The translations under genes were made by a program, and so were the position numbers. The notes beneath the pieces were generated by a model. The model was not told the DNA's origin and searched no databases. It saw nothing but the letters and a program-made list of their open reading frames with translations. 64,000 nucleotides of DNA from Epiperipatus broadwayi (Eukaryota; Onychophora; Udeonychophora; Euonychophora; Peripatidae), in contig JAQFVV010012423.1 of assembly GCA_028023455.1 (NCBI GenBank), forward strand, positions 2,187,273 to 2,251,272, written 5' to 3'. Positions 12,501-24,151 of the stretch are shown one piece after another (within the stretch, counting starts at the first letter, position 1; each line of letters starts with the position of its first letter).

Positions 12501-12958
12501 GGGTCTCCTTTCAGTTAATGTACATATATACATATAAGCTATCACTGTAACAGGAAGAAGTGGTGTACCAAATCTATATGTTGGTAAACCAGCTATGACT
12601 TAGGAAGAATCACTATCAACCACATTGTGTTGGAGTATTGATGAGATCATATGCTAAGATTTTAATTATGAAACAGAAATATCTTTCTAAAAGCAATTAA
12701 TTGCATTCCCATTGGCAGATATGAATTCATGGATATTCTGATATGTATATTTGCACGTATTTTTTGTTTGCAAATCAGTGCATTTTTCACTTTTAATTCA
12801 ATCTTATCATAACCATCCATCAGACTAGAAGTCAGACTTACTTCTCATACTATAAATACATTGAAACATACAATTTTTCAAATAAGCTATTTATCACATG
12901 TTACTATTTAACTTTATATACACATTATCTTCATATATATATATATATTCTATATATA
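12501..12958. other. AT-rich spacer up to the assembly gap
   Basis: No feature beyond a short TA run at 12933-12948 next to the gap, which probably caused the assembly break. Confidence 0.5.
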
Positions 12959-13458
12959 NNNNNNNNNNNNNNNNNNNNNNNNNNNNNNNNNNNNNNNNNN
13001 NNNNNNNNNNNNNNNNNNNNNNNNNNNNNNNNNNNNNNNNNNNNNNNNNNNNNNNNNNNNNNNNNNNNNNNNNNNNNNNNNNNNNNNNNNNNNNNNNNNN
13101 NNNNNNNNNNNNNNNNNNNNNNNNNNNNNNNNNNNNNNNNNNNNNNNNNNNNNNNNNNNNNNNNNNNNNNNNNNNNNNNNNNNNNNNNNNNNNNNNNNNN
13201 NNNNNNNNNNNNNNNNNNNNNNNNNNNNNNNNNNNNNNNNNNNNNNNNNNNNNNNNNNNNNNNNNNNNNNNNNNNNNNNNNNNNNNNNNNNNNNNNNNNN
13301 NNNNNNNNNNNNNNNNNNNNNNNNNNNNNNNNNNNNNNNNNNNNNNNNNNNNNNNNNNNNNNNNNNNNNNNNNNNNNNNNNNNNNNNNNNNNNNNNNNNN
13401 NNNNNNNNNNNNNNNNNNNNNNNNNNNNNNNNNNNNNNNNNNNNNNNNNNNNNNNNNN
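12959..13458. other. Assembly gap of 500 N
   Basis: Exactly 500 unknown bases flanked by TA-rich sequence on both sides. The round length suggests a placeholder rather than a measured size. Reading frames spanning it are artefacts. Confidence 0.99.
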
Positions 13459-13555
13459 AAATTTTATACATATAATATATATAATATTTTTCTGAAGGTT
13501 TGTGATGATGGTGTGCTAGTTGTATTTTTATACTGGATTATTTGCATCATCTAAT

Positions 13556-13949
13556 ATGTGTGTTGAATGTCTTTAGAACAATTTAATTTTATTTAAATAT
13601 TCCAAATACATTCAAATGTTAGTAATATCACAATTAGTATATGTACCACCTGTTAGTAATATCACAGCAAACAGGTTAATATATGCACTAACTGTTAGAG
13701 GGGAGAACAATACCTCTCAAAACGTTGTGCATATACTAACCTGTTTGCTGTGATGTTAATAACAGTTAGTGCATATATTAACCTGTTTGCTGTGACATTA
13801 CTAAAAGTTAGTGCATTTGCTAACTTGTTTGCTGTTATATTACTAACAGTTGGTGCATATACTAACCTGTTTGCTATAATATTACTAACAGTTGAATGTA
13901 TTTGGAATATTTAAATAAAATTAAATTGTTCTAAAGACATTCAACACAC
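13556..13949. mobile_element. Inverted-repeat element with an internal ~41-bp minisatellite
   Basis: The ends are inverted repeats of about 58 bp, from GTGTTGAATGTCTTTAGAAC (13559) to the reverse complement ending near 13947. The inside is made of a 41-42 bp unit containing CAGTTAGTGCATATACTAAC and CTGTTTGCTGTGATATTACT. About four units run on the plus strand (13733-13885) and nearly two are inverted (13621-13697), around a short centre at 13699-13722. A related right end occurs at 56203-56340. It is non-coding and looks like a fold-back or MITE-type element with subterminal repeats. Confidence 0.75.
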
Positions 13950-14009
13950 ATATTAAATAATGGAAATAATCCAATATCTTATTAAGAGATTGTATGAAAA
14001 TAATTACTG

Positions 14010-15430
14010 TTCATATCAACTAGGTAATATAGAATAAGTTAAATATAAAAATGGAGTAAGACTAAGGCAATAATGCCCTCTTTCACCTACTTTGTTTTTA
14101 TTGTATTTGAGAGAAATGGGGAAAGCAATAAAAATATTAGGAATAGGAGTAGAGATACCATTAATAGGTGTCAATGTAGTATATAAGGGTCTTTTATCTG
14201 TGAATGATGTCTTCTTGTGCACAGAAAAAAGGGAAGATATGGAAGTTATGCTGAGGACCTGTGCAAGGGTGGGTAAAGAGATGGGGATTAAATTTATTGA
14301 AGAAAAATCAAAAGTAATGATGATTATTACTGAGGAAAGAGAAGACCAAGAATATTTATTAGGGGATATAATGTTAAGTGTGGTGAATAGATATACCTAT
14401 TTGGGAATCAGAGAAATTGCTTGGATGAATGGGAGAAAAAAATTGATAAATGAAGCAAAGAAAAGAAAGGGACTGATAAATAAATTAAAAGTGTTTTCAT
14501 ATAATAAATATGATGTAATTATAATTGTATGGAATGGAGTGGCAGTAGCAGGGTTAACTTATAGTAATGATGCATTATGTGTTAATAAGGGTATTTTAAA
14601 TTACTTTAAAAAAGTACAAAGAGAAGTAGGAAGACATGGTTTAAATGCTGATGTGTGAATGGCACAGGAGGCAATTCAAGGAGAAATGGGATGACCAAGT
14701 TTTATATGAGAGATGTAAAAAAGTGAAATAAAAATGTTCCATAGATTTCAGTTTATGAATAATAAGAGAATAGTCAAAACTATTTAATTAAGTTATGAGT
14801 AAAGGGCAGGCTACAAGATGGGTGAGAAATGTAGTGTATGCAGGTGATTTGGATAAAAAATTTATGGGATGATTGTGTTAGGAAGATTGTTGAGTTTTAT
14901 ATTGGCAAGGAATGAAATAGAAGAATAGATCCATTAATAAAAATACAGAGTTGGAGCAATGGAGACTAATTGAGAAAAAGTTTAAATATATATAGAAGAA
15001 AACAGAATATTGGTTCCAAATTAATTTAAAATAATAGCAAGGAAAGTAGTTTACTGTTTAGGGCTTGAACAGGATCTTTAGCAACAAGGGAATATAAACA
15101 TAAATGGAAAAATGTGTGTGATTTAATCTGTAAGTTATGTGAGGAATGCATATAAAATATTAGGCATCTCTTAATTAAATGTAAATCCTAGCAAGCAGAA
15201 AGAGTACAAATAATGAAGTTGTCGAAGAACAAATATAAGCAAAGTAATTATATAGAAAGTGGGTTCTTGGTTTTTAATCTGGATTTGGGAAAATATAAGA
15301 TAGATTTAGATATGAAGGCTGTGGAGTTGACAAAGATTATGTTGTGGAAATGGGATGGAACAGGATAGAAAAGAATATGGGGAAAATTTAGTGTGAGGAA
15401 GGAAAAGAGAAGGTAAAGTGGCTACCAGGT
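14010..15430 (+). pseudogene. 5'-truncated LINE fragment: RT motifs B-E and zinc-knuckle tail
   Basis: The plus strand reads GVR, a broken RQG and then CPLSPTLFLLYL near 14053-14110 (RT motif B, GVRQGCPLSPxLF). The open frame 14092-14658 follows, with VNDVFLC in place of motif C (A/FADDVFLC), then GIKFIEEKSKVMMI and YTYLG (motifs D/E). After several frameshifts, about 15080-15240 gives SLATREYKHKWKN then ICKLCEE...NIRHLLIKC, a C-x2-C...H...C zinc-knuckle-like tail seen in several LINE clades. It is 5' truncated, as usual for LINEs, and non-functional. It differs from the other two LINE types in this window. I cannot name the clade. Confidence 0.8.
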
Positions 15431-15555
15431 TTCTTTAGGCATAGTCGCTGAGAGATTTCTGACTCCAAATAAGAAAAAGTTACAGAGCATCACATGACAT
15501 CACATTTGAGGTTATTTGATATTTGTGACAGATAGCAGTATGCATGGGAAATATT

Positions 15556-15579
15556 TTCACACACACACACACACACACA
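15556..15579. repeat. (CA)n microsatellite
   Basis: About 12 uninterrupted CA units directly before the direct repeat that starts at 15578. Confidence 0.95.
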
Positions 15580-16045
15580 AATTTTACACTTGTTTCAGTG
15601 GTTTTGGTAAAACGCCATCTATTGATCATAAATAACAAGTGATAGCAAGTTATGTGAATAACTTGTTCTTGTTTTTCATAAATGTACCTTTAAAGTTTTC
15701 TTGCAATGATATATATTGTAGAGATTTTGACTTTGTGGTGAAACTGAAGTGAGATCAGACCCATATAGATATCTGGTTTGTTAGGCTGAGTTTGAAGACT
15801 TTACCGGTCTGAAAAATTCACGCTTGCAACCTGATAGAAATGTTTTGCATAAACACTTGGAATCAGTATTTAGATCTCATTTCTAACTCTATCTTTCACT
15901 GATTTTAGAAAATAGCTTGAAATCAGCTGATCTGAGGGTGAGCAAATGAAAGAGATAGTTAATTCTGACTACTCCTTTGTCGTTTATGTAAACAAATTTT
16001 ACACTTGCTTTGGTGGTTTTGGTAAAACACCATCTATTGATCATA
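15578..16045. repeat. Unit bounded by a 53-bp direct repeat (period ~415 bp)
   Basis: The sequence from CAAATTTTACACTTG to CTATTGATCATA occurs at 15578-15630 and again at 15993-16045 with four mismatches by eye. The 415-bp unit between starts is non-coding and richer in G+C than its flanks. This may be one full unit plus the beginning of the next of a tandem repeat, or a short element with terminal direct repeats. No hammerhead core was found: CTGATCT at about 15927 lacks the required bases. Confidence 0.65.
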
Positions 16046-17920
16046 TATATATATTGATATAACCCACAAAATATATTGCTATATCAATATATTTTCATTA
16101 AATATAATATTTATTTGTGGAATGGCTAAGAGAAAAGTACATAACAAAGAATTAATTAAAAGTTCAATAAGGTCATTTTATTAATTTCATTTTGTAAATA
16201 AGTGATTAAGTTATTTTAATAAATTACATAATAACAATTAATAAATTAATACATAATGACATACTACTAGTATGTAATTTTATTTACAATTATGTACTTG
16301 AGTTTTTTCTATAGAACGTAGCTTATATGATCAAGTCATAATTATTAGTCACTGTTAAGTTTTAACTCAAGTACATATATTTACAAATATAATATATTAG
16401 ATATTTGAATTTCATAACACAAAAAAATTCAAGTAAAAAAAGACAATACTATTAATATATTTCGAGGAACCATAGAATAAATAAAAAAATTAAATGAATA
16501 ACTATTCTAAATTATGAGAAAATTAAATAGGAGAAGAGCAACAAAAATTTTCACATTATCTTAAATGATCTTTAGGAATTGGCCATTGTAGGTTTTTTTT
16601 TCTATATTATTCTACAACTCTAATATCCTATGCTGAACAATATTCTGCTTTTAAGTTGGACTATTTTTATCATGATAATTCTCCTGAGTAGCTTCAGCTT
16701 TCTTAAAATGATTATTGCATATTAATTTCTGAACTTACAAAACTGAAGAAATAAATAAAACTTACTCAAAGAATTTTTTGAATAAATATTTTTCATTTTA
16801 AATATATGCCTCTGTTATATAGTGACTGTTTATCAAAAAAGCAACAAAAACTTTTTATATGACTTCAACATACATTTTTTTCAATGCAATTATTAATATA
16901 TTAGTAATTAGATTATCACTTTTACCTAATCCATGATATTCAGATTGTTGAATATAAGCTTAAAGCTAAAGTAGTAGTGATAATAAAAAAAGAGAAAAAT
17001 ATATATTTTTATTTAAGATAAATACGCTTCATTATGAAATTGAAAACAAACAAGGTTTAAAATCTATTCTTTTTTATTGGAAAGATGCATTTTTTCTCTT
17101 TTTAATGAAACATACAATATATCTAAATCAAAGATATATATGTTTACAGAACTTACAGCAAAGCATATAAATTATTTTACTTTTCATTTACAGAGATAAT
17201 AAACACCTCCATACTTCCTCATTCTTTTTAAATTCACTTAAATAAAGATATAATAAAAGACAAATGACCCCAAAGGTGTATTTTGTGCTGAACCAGCACT
17301 TTCATTTACATAACAAAGATGAAACTTAAAAATTTTCAGATTGACTCAACTTACCATTTCCATGCATGAACATTACATGATTTCCTGAGCATTTATCTTT
17401 TGCTATTTTTATATTTAATAAGAATAGTAGTAATTAATTTGGTTTTGTTTTAAAATATATTCGAACTATCTAATTATATTCTTTGCTTTACAAATTTCTG
17501 GTAATTACCTAATTAATAATCTTAACGAGTTTTATAATTGAAAATATCTTGATAAATATAAATTAATGTCTTTAAACAAACTGCAATTATTCATTTAAAT
17601 TAATATCTTCAGCAATTATTTTACAGTCTAGTATAGAGCTGTAATTTTTTTATAATGTAGATGGCACATTACATGCAAGGTGTTAAGATCAATCGTTTTT
17701 ATGGAAGTATTAAATTTACTCTATATTTTATTTAAATTTATATATCAGAATTTAAAAATGAGATGCAACCAGCTACCATAAAACAATTATCACAATGTTT
17801 TGGATTGTTCAATAGGCCTGTTAATAAATTTTACTGATATGTGTGGGTAATCCATGTCATTAGCATAAAGCTTTACCTCAGAAAAATCTATCCATTTAGA
17901 AAAGATATGCAGAAATTATA
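16046..17920. other. AT-rich non-coding stretch
   Basis: No gene recognised. It contains one degenerate R2 hammerhead relic (17268-17312). The last ~280 bases may be the 5' untranslated region of the LINE whose ORF1 starts at 17921. Confidence 0.5.
17268..17312 (-). ncRNA. Degenerate R2 hammerhead relic (copy H2)
   Basis: On the minus strand the stem II hairpin GTGCTG/GTT/CAGCAC is perfect. It is followed by AAAA (GAAA expected), ATACACC and TTTGGGGTCAT, which parallels the R2 consensus ATGTGCATC-TTGGAGATCAT. The CTGATGA box and the 5' half of stem I are lost. It cannot be an active ribozyme. Confidence 0.35.
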
Positions 17921-18796
17921 ATGATTTCTACTTTTATTATAAAATATAACAATGTCAGTTTTTCATATTGTTTTAATAAAAAAAGAGATTTCCATTGCTC
18001 AAAAAGAGGAAATTTCATAAAAACATGCCCTGAGCATTCATGCCATCAATGTGATCTAATAAAGAAAAAAATTCATAAATGTATAATTAAAGATTTTGTG
18101 CCTTCTTTATCATCCATAACTTTAGTTCCCCAAGAAACGTCAATAAATTTTGAAGAAAATTTATGCAGCAATCTGAATACAGTTTCTTCAAATACTAAAT
18201 TAAAATACCCTGAGCCTTTGAATGACACAGCTAACTCATTAAATTTTCAGTTGTTAAATCAAACTGAAGCTAGTGCTGGAAAAAAAAAAGCTGATTGTCC
18301 TGCTGAACTTCAGTCTGAATACAGCCTTATTGATTCTAATAAAGAATTTCAACCCCAAAATGCCATTCACTCTCTTCTCCCTCTCCACAAGCATAAGAAC
18401 AGAAACAGGAAAAATAAGTCACATCAGTCAAACTCTTCCTTTTCTGCAGAAAGTGTTGTTATAGATGATATCCTTAACCTTAATCACAATACTCATTTGG
18501 GTCATGCTTCTGGGGCAAAAAAATTAAAACTCAAAAGCCTTAGTCTTTCAGAAACACTAATTGATCTAAGCATGACAGAAACTTCTTTGAAGACTATATC
18601 TACAGATCAGTATAATTATAATGATTGTAAAGAGGTATTACAACTGGAAGATTTCAGTTTATCTTCCTCTCTTGTTAATCATGACTCAGAAAAGGATATT
18701 CTTCATTACAAGAGTGACCTGAATTTCAATAGCCAACTTCAAGTTGAAGTGGATTGTCATGATGCTAGTAATTCAAATAAATCAGAGAATGATTAA
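17921..18796 (+). CDS. LINE ORF1 protein (nucleic-acid-binding, gag-like)
   Basis: An intact 291-codon frame from ATG to TAA. Residues about 12-50 are rich in Cys and His (CFNKKRDFHCSKRGNF, then IKTCPEHSCHQCD), which resembles the CCHC zinc knuckles of LINE ORF1 proteins that bind the element RNA. One spacing is disturbed, so at least one knuckle is probably lost. The rest is Ser/Asn-rich and hydrophilic without a recognised fold; residues about 170-185 are basic (HKHKNRNRKNK). Known ORF1 proteins usually carry the zinc knuckles at the carboxy end after an RRM-like part; here the knuckles lie near the start, so an upstream half may be missing. The ORF2 start codon overlaps its stop. It is open, but probably not functional. 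Confidence 0.65.
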   Translation: MISTFIIKYNNVSFSYCFNKKRDFHCSKRGNFIKTCPEHSCHQCDLIKKKIHKCIIKDFVPSLSSITLVPQETSINFEENLCSNLNTVSSNTKLKYPEPLNDTANSLNFQLLNQTEASAGKKKADCPAELQSEYSLIDSNKEFQPQNAIHSLLPLHKHKNRNRKNKSHQSNSSFSAESVVIDDILNLNHNTHLGHASGAKKLKLKSLSLSETLIDLSMTETSLKTISTDQYNYNDCKEVLQLEDFSLSSSLVNHDSEKDILHYKSDLNFNSQLQVEVDCHDASNSNKSEND

Positions 18797-19376
18797 TATT
18801 GTATCTGTCAATATATGAAACTTAAATTCTTGTGACAGGGCATATGCTTTGTCACAGTGGTTTCATTCTCATAAACCTGATATTTTATGTCTTAGTGAGA
18901 CTAAATTAAATTTGCATTCGGAATCATGCATAATTGATATGATACATAGTTTTGGATATTTTCACTACTTCTCTTATTCAGCTTCTGGAAGGGTGGTGAT
19001 CATAAACAGCAAGAATTCACAAATCACATTGATCAAAATACTATTCATTGACTCAAATTGCCTCATTGCGATCATACAATATCAAAGCTGGTACTTTAAT
19101 CTGGTAAATGTATATCTTCCTAAATATCAAGATACTGTTACAAGAGTGATTAATGCAATTAATTCAACACTGAAAACTAGCCCTTTTGAAACGATTGTTA
19201 TTGGAGATTTTAATTATACATATCAAGTTTTTTTTAAAAAATATATTGGTTACATAAATCAGTCTCTGTGCAGTGGAAAATTCTTCTTTGATGATGAAGC
19301 ATTTTCTTTTTATACAAAATCATCATGTTCACTAATTTATTTACTTTTTTTTTCACTTCATTATCATCACAAATAG
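18789..19376 (+). pseudogene. LINE ORF2, APE-like endonuclease domain
   Basis: ORF2 begins at ATG 18789, overlapping the last 8 bases of ORF1. It reads MINIVSVNI, one in-frame TGA where Trp is expected, then NLNSCDRAYALSQW. APE-type signatures follow: KPDILCLSETKL (catalytic Glu in SET), LVNVYLPK and FETIVIGDFNYTY (the GDFN catalytic block). The final SDH block is seen later in another frame as MFSDHYALEIKI (near 19398-19435). The enzyme nicks target DNA so that RT can prime there. The frame is lost near 19330-19380. Clear identification, but inactive. Confidence 0.85.
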
Positions 19377-19523
19377 AAGCTCATCTGTGGCCCATTATGT
19401 TCTCTGATCATTATGCTCTGGAGATTAAAATAATCCCAAGAAACATTCTACAACCTATAATTGAGATGCCAAGGACTATTCACATGCTTACAAAGTTTAA
19501 TGCCACTATTAAACTGATCTCTG

Positions 19524-19659
19524 AAGTTTATATCAATTTCCATAGAACAAAAATTTTAACACTCCCTGCGGTAGATGCATGGAAGACTTTTAAGTTTATA
19601 TCAATTTCCATAGAACAAAAATTTTAACACTCCCTGCAGTAGATGCATGGAAGACTTTT
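19524..19659 (+). repeat. 68-bp tandem duplication inside ORF2
   Basis: AAGTTTATATCAATTTCCAT begins at 19524 and again at 19592. Both 68-bp copies run to GGAAGACTTTT/T and differ by about one base. As 68 is not a multiple of three, the duplication itself shifts the ORF2 frame. Near identity means it arose late, well after or at insertion. Confidence 0.95.
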
Positions 19660-19955
19660 ACTGAGACACTAACAAAGTTAATAAATTCTTGTACTGCTAA
19701 ACCTAAAGGTCCAGTTATTCTTCTCAATGAGGCTGGACACCATAGAATGTGATATCAAAAATATTTCATATGAAGCACAAAATATTCCCTACATTTTAAA
19801 TTTAAAATCAAAATTCAAGGCTAAACAAAAGGCCATTGCTGAGTACTTATCAATTAAAAGGGCTAGACAATATCTTCATCACCAACATTGCTGGACTAGG
19901 GGGTACCTGAGATGGGCCCTTGGCTCTAGCAGAAGATTAAAGGCATCTAGGTCCA

Positions 19956-21238
19956 TTGAGATATAAGGCAACTGCTATACAGGATCTTCCATGCTTCTCA
20001 GAATTTGGGAATATTATGCAAAAAAATTCCAACCACTTGACATTTCATTTGTCAGGAAATGTTTTGTTTATGAACATTATGATCAAGAAAAAATTACTGA
20101 AGCAAGAATCCTTTTCAAAGATTTCATCATTCTCAGACAGAAATCACCCTGGATTACATGGAATACCAAAATTTTTATTACTTCATTTATGTGCCTTATC
20201 AGTCCCCATTATTAAAAAAATGGTAGACTTCTTGACTAGTGGCTGCCAAGAAATTAATGGGCTTATCCCAATAGGCATGGTTCCACTTGTTAAAAAACCT
20301 GAGGGTCAAAAAAATCTTGATAATCTTCAGCCTGTCTCTATGGTGCCATTGTTTATTAAAACCATTGAAGGCCTTATTAGAGAGGATATGCAAACAAACA
20401 TTATTGAAAAATTATCAACCTATCAGTTTGCAAAGAAAGGGAGCTCTACTGTTTATGCTGTCAGTCAATTTCGACTCCTAGTTGATCATGTTCGCAGGAA
20501 AAGGATACCATGGCCAGTTGCAGTTCAACTTCACTTTGCAGGAGCCTTTGATTGTGTCAGGATTGATGTGCTACTTGGTGTACTGGAGGAACTCCAAGTG
20601 CTTCTGGCATATCTTCAGATGATTGAGAACCTTCTTCTTAACAGAGAAGTGTTTCTCTCGATGGAAGAGTTGCTCCTGGCTTTCAGCCTTGTGTATCCAT
20701 CCCTCAGAGCTCGCCACTAAGTGCACTACTCTTCATAGTCTATGTGACCCCATTTCTGTTGAGCATCGGGTCTTTCCTTCCAGGGATTTATATTCTTTTA
20801 TTGAGAAAGAACATATGCCATATTTCTTATATGAATGATGTGTTTCTTTCATCTCAGGATGACTCCTCTAGACTTGAAGAACTCCTAGACCAGTTTGCAT
20901 GTGAATTTGGCCTGGCAATTAATGGAGCAAAGTAAGCAATGTGGTCTATCCTGACAGGGAAGCAAATATCTGGTAGACTAAAAGCTTCCCCACAGAAATT
21001 TCTTAGTTTTAGTATTGCTTCTTCTCCAGCAGCCATGAGAAAAGAACTTGAAAATTCATTAATTTTAAAGATTGAAAAGACAGTTATTTCACTATCTAAA
21101 ATTTATCTTTCTCTGTTTGGAAAGGTTGCAGTCCTTAATTCTGTGATTTTACCAAAAATTATTTATTATCTAGCTGGTTTTTCACCAACAATTTGCTTCA
21201 TCCGCAAGGTTGAATCTCTATGCAGAAAGGTGTGCTGA
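19956..21238 (+). pseudogene. LINE ORF2, reverse transcriptase domain (broken)
   Basis: Motifs appear in order but in several frames. Fingers: LQPVSMVPLFIKTIEGLI (usual YRPISLL...K..E.L). Then YQFAKKGSSTVYAV (QFGFRxGxST). Motif A: VQLHFAGAFDCV, where the usual LDFxKAFD has lost its first Asp. Motif B: a VAPGFQPCVS then SPLSALLFIVYV reading near 20668-20750. Motif C: ISYMNDVFLSS (20830-20855), where YADDVFL has become YMND, so a catalytic Asp is Asn. Thumb and following parts cover 20939-21238. The copy cannot encode an active RT. Confidence 0.85.
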
Positions 21239-21398
21239 GGAGGGAAGACACCAGCAATAAGTCTTAATATTTTGCAAAAACCAAGATATCTTAATGGTTT
21301 AGGACTGCATTCGATTAAAATTTTTCTGATACAGAGAACTTACAATGTCCTTATTAAAATTTTCAGAGACAATGCAAACATAGAAAGTCCCACACCTT

Positions 21399-21790
21399 TT
21401 GAAAAAAATAATCCCCACTGATCACCCACCCCCTCATAAAAGAAATTTCTGGATGCAACAACAATTAACTATTGTCTTTAATAGTATCAAAAGCTCTAGC
21501 TCCATGTTTGATGAAAAAATATCATACTGGAGTTCTTATCAATTAGTTCACTCTGGTAAATCTAGGACAAAAAATCTCCCAGTTGCAATCCCTCATCTCA
21601 TAAAGCTGAGTAACTTCCTGAAATTGGAACCAAAGTTTGTGGATTTTTTGGTTAAGGTCAAACTTGGAGCCTTGCCTACTGGGATGTTTCTTTGTAATCA
21701 GAGGGGACCCAACATTGATATAATATGTACTCTTTGTAGAAGATTTGATGAGTCCATTGAACACATACTCTATTAATGTGAATGGTGGAC
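21399..21790 (+). pseudogene. LINE ORF2 carboxy-terminal zinc motif
   Basis: The frame 21399-21776 ends in PTGMFLCNQRGPNIDIICTLC, then FDESIEHILYxCEWW, with one stop just before the final Cys. This is the C-x2-C...H...C motif common at the end of LINE ORF2 proteins, probably an RNA-binding knuckle. A stop (TAA at 21774) cuts it one or two residues before the last cysteine. Confidence 0.75.
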
Positions 21791-22284
21791 TAGGTTACAT
21801 AATATTGTCCTACAGAGGATTACAGGATACAATTCTTCAAATGTCTAGCTTAATGATGCATTCAAAAATGAAAATTTTGGTTCCATCTGCCTGGCCACTT
21901 TCATAAATTTTATCATATTGAAGATTAGATGTAAGATATTATTTGATAGAGGGTTGACTGGTCCTATTGAAGATATTTTCTTAGTTATTATATAAAGCTA
22001 AAGAAAGTGATCTAAGAACATGCCTGCCTAGCCTTGCTGAGCAAACATGGAGTCAATTAAATATTTAACAATAGCCATGTATATTATTTATTCATGACAC
22101 TCAAATTTTACATGCCATGGGATTTATATGCCAAATTAGATCACCCTGATAAGTAACATAACATAAAATTTTACTTTTAATCTTGTAATCATCATCTAAT
22201 TTAATACCGAATTAGTTTTTAATGTGTCAGACATGATCGTAAACATGAACTTTATATTACAATGTATATTTTACTTTTTGTGCA

Positions 22285-22290
22285 AATAAA
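22285..22290 (+). terminator. AATAAA polyadenylation signal of the LINE
   Basis: AATAAA followed about 10 bases later by a run of eight A. This marks the likely 3' end of the LINE inserted at 17.9-22.3 kb. Confidence 0.6.
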
Positions 22291-22344
22291 GATTATTTTG
22301 AAAAAAAAGAGAGATTATTCTTTTAAAGAACCTAATTATATATA

Positions 22345-23508
22345 CACCTGGGTCTCGTTTTACGCGATAGATAGGTTCCTCAGAAAACACGCGCAAATGA
22401 AATCGTGCAAAAATAGACATAACTTACATTGAAAAAGGGATGCAGTCTGTGATTTTTCAAAATTTGTATAAAAGCAAAGCACCAATGTAAAATTACTTTA
22501 AAATTCGCACAAAAAAATATAAGGAAATAAAATATGACTAATAAAAAATTTCAAATTTGAAAAAAATTGATACAAGACAAACTTTTTTTAACTATATAAT
22601 ATTTAATTTTATTCAAAATAATATATGTTTATGCATAATTTCAGTACAGTAATTTACATTTTTTATACACATTTTAATTATTCTCGCTATTTGCCAAAAA
22701 ACATGTTTGTTAGCAAACTGGTAAAAAATCAGATTCTCACAAGAGGAAATACAACTAACGGCTAAGTTCACTCTCATGTTGTGTTAATGGTTTTCTGTTG
22801 ACAACGTAATTAGTAATTAATCTTTGAGATGATGATTTTATTAATTGTTTATGAACTTAGACTTATGATAATAAAAAGACATTTATTCACCACTGCTGGG
22901 AAAAATTTAATTAAAACTAACAACTAAAAATTAAATTATTATTTTTGTCTTTAATTTTTTAATTCTCAATTCCGTTTAAAAATCAAATTTCGTTTTACAT
23001 CACATTAATTTCAAGTCACCTGTAAGTAATTTTTAAATTGTTAATTGCAATTAAAAATCAGATTTTAATTTTTAATTGTCAAATTTGTTTGTGCCCACTG
23101 CTATTACTCACCTTTTAAAAATAAACTTGTGGACACTAAATGATTAATACTGTAATTGATTACATTCTTTTTTAAAAAGCAAAAACTGAATGTGATTTAA
23201 AATGCAAAATTAACACACACAATGTTTGAACAAATTTACATTATAATCTTGTAAAATTTAATGTGTGTATACATAAAATGTTAAATCATGATTTTAATTT
23301 CATTATTGCATAAAATCTTACTATTATAAAGCACTGAAAATATTGAAATTTCTAAGATGAAAGTCAAATTCCAATAATGTGCTATTACTTTCAATATACA
23401 TATTATTTAAAGTAAAATCGCATTATCAGAGTTCAACTTCCAGTGAAACATGAACTGCGTAACTTCAAAATCATGTTAAATAAGTCCGTGTAAAAAGAGA
23501 CCCAGGTG
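22345..23508. mobile_element. Non-autonomous DNA transposon with TA target duplication
   Basis: The ends are inverted repeats, CACCTGGGTCTCGTTTTAC on the left and its counterpart GTAAAAAGAGACCCAGGTG on the right (one mismatch), each flanked by TA (22343-22344 and 23509-23510). The 1,164-bp inside has no transposase frame. TA duplication is the mark of the Tc1/mariner/pogo superfamily. The subterminal left end (TTTTACGCGATAGATAGG) recalls Tigger/pogo-like ends, but this is only an impression. It lies 33 bp after the LINE tail. Confidence 0.75.
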
Positions 23509-23510
23509 TA

Positions 23511-24151
23511 TTTAAGACTTGAATGTGATTTAAGTTTTATAGCATCATTGATCTATTGTTTACATTATTATTTTTAATTTTCTTAATTTTAATAATAATA
23601 GATTTATATTTAATTATACATTATAAGGCATCCTTTAACATATTTTATAATACTTTATAGTATAAACTTTGGAGATGTTTAAAAACTTGTTCACAGAAAT
23701 GTAACAATAAAAAATATTAAATATCTTACAAGTTTTTGATCTTAAATTATTTCATATATTTCTGAATATATATATATTTCTGAATATATATATAATATAA
23801 AATAAAAAAAAAATTACTTGATAGATTTATGATATAAAAAAACTGGATTTTTTATGTCATTATAAAAGATTAGTTAAATTCATCCATAACAAGTATAGAT
23901 AATAGATATGTGAAAACAATAATTCTCTAATGAATTTGTAAATTTTATTGAAAGTTTTTGCTGCTACCAAATTTTATTATTAAATATTTTTTTTTTTTCA
24001 TTATTATTTGTGGTTTATTTGCCTTTATTAAATGTTTTAAATAGCTTGTATAAAATCTATAGAAAATTAATAGTATTATTCTTGGAGGTGTACTTTGAAA
24101 TGCTAATATTTATTTTGTTTGTTATAAAAATAACATTAAGACTATGCCTCT
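23511..24151. other. AT-rich spacer
   Basis: Contains a duplicated ATTTCTGAATATATATATAT string near 23758-23793 and nothing else recognised. Confidence 0.5.

Larger units (their letters stand above)
17921..22312 (+). mobile_element. Near full-length two-ORF LINE (inactive)
   Basis: Order: ORF1 with zinc-knuckle-like cysteines (17921-18796), ORF2 with APE endonuclease, RT and carboxy-terminal C..C...H...C zinc motif (18789-21790), 3' untranslated region, AATAAA (22285-22290) and a short A-rich tail to 22308. ORF2 is broken by stops and frameshifts, including one from a 68-bp tandem duplication (19524-19659). A CCHC ORF1 with an APE plus RT ORF2 is the layout of the Jockey/CR1/Tx1-type LINE groups; I cannot choose between them. 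No target-site duplication could be fixed. Confidence 0.85.

Noticed and set aside
12898-13554. Long frames across the assembly gap
   Set aside because: They consist of unknown bases.
15920-15950. CTGATCT string as a hammerhead core in the 415-bp unit
   Set aside because: G8 and A9 of CUGANGA are absent and no GAAA with closing stems follows.
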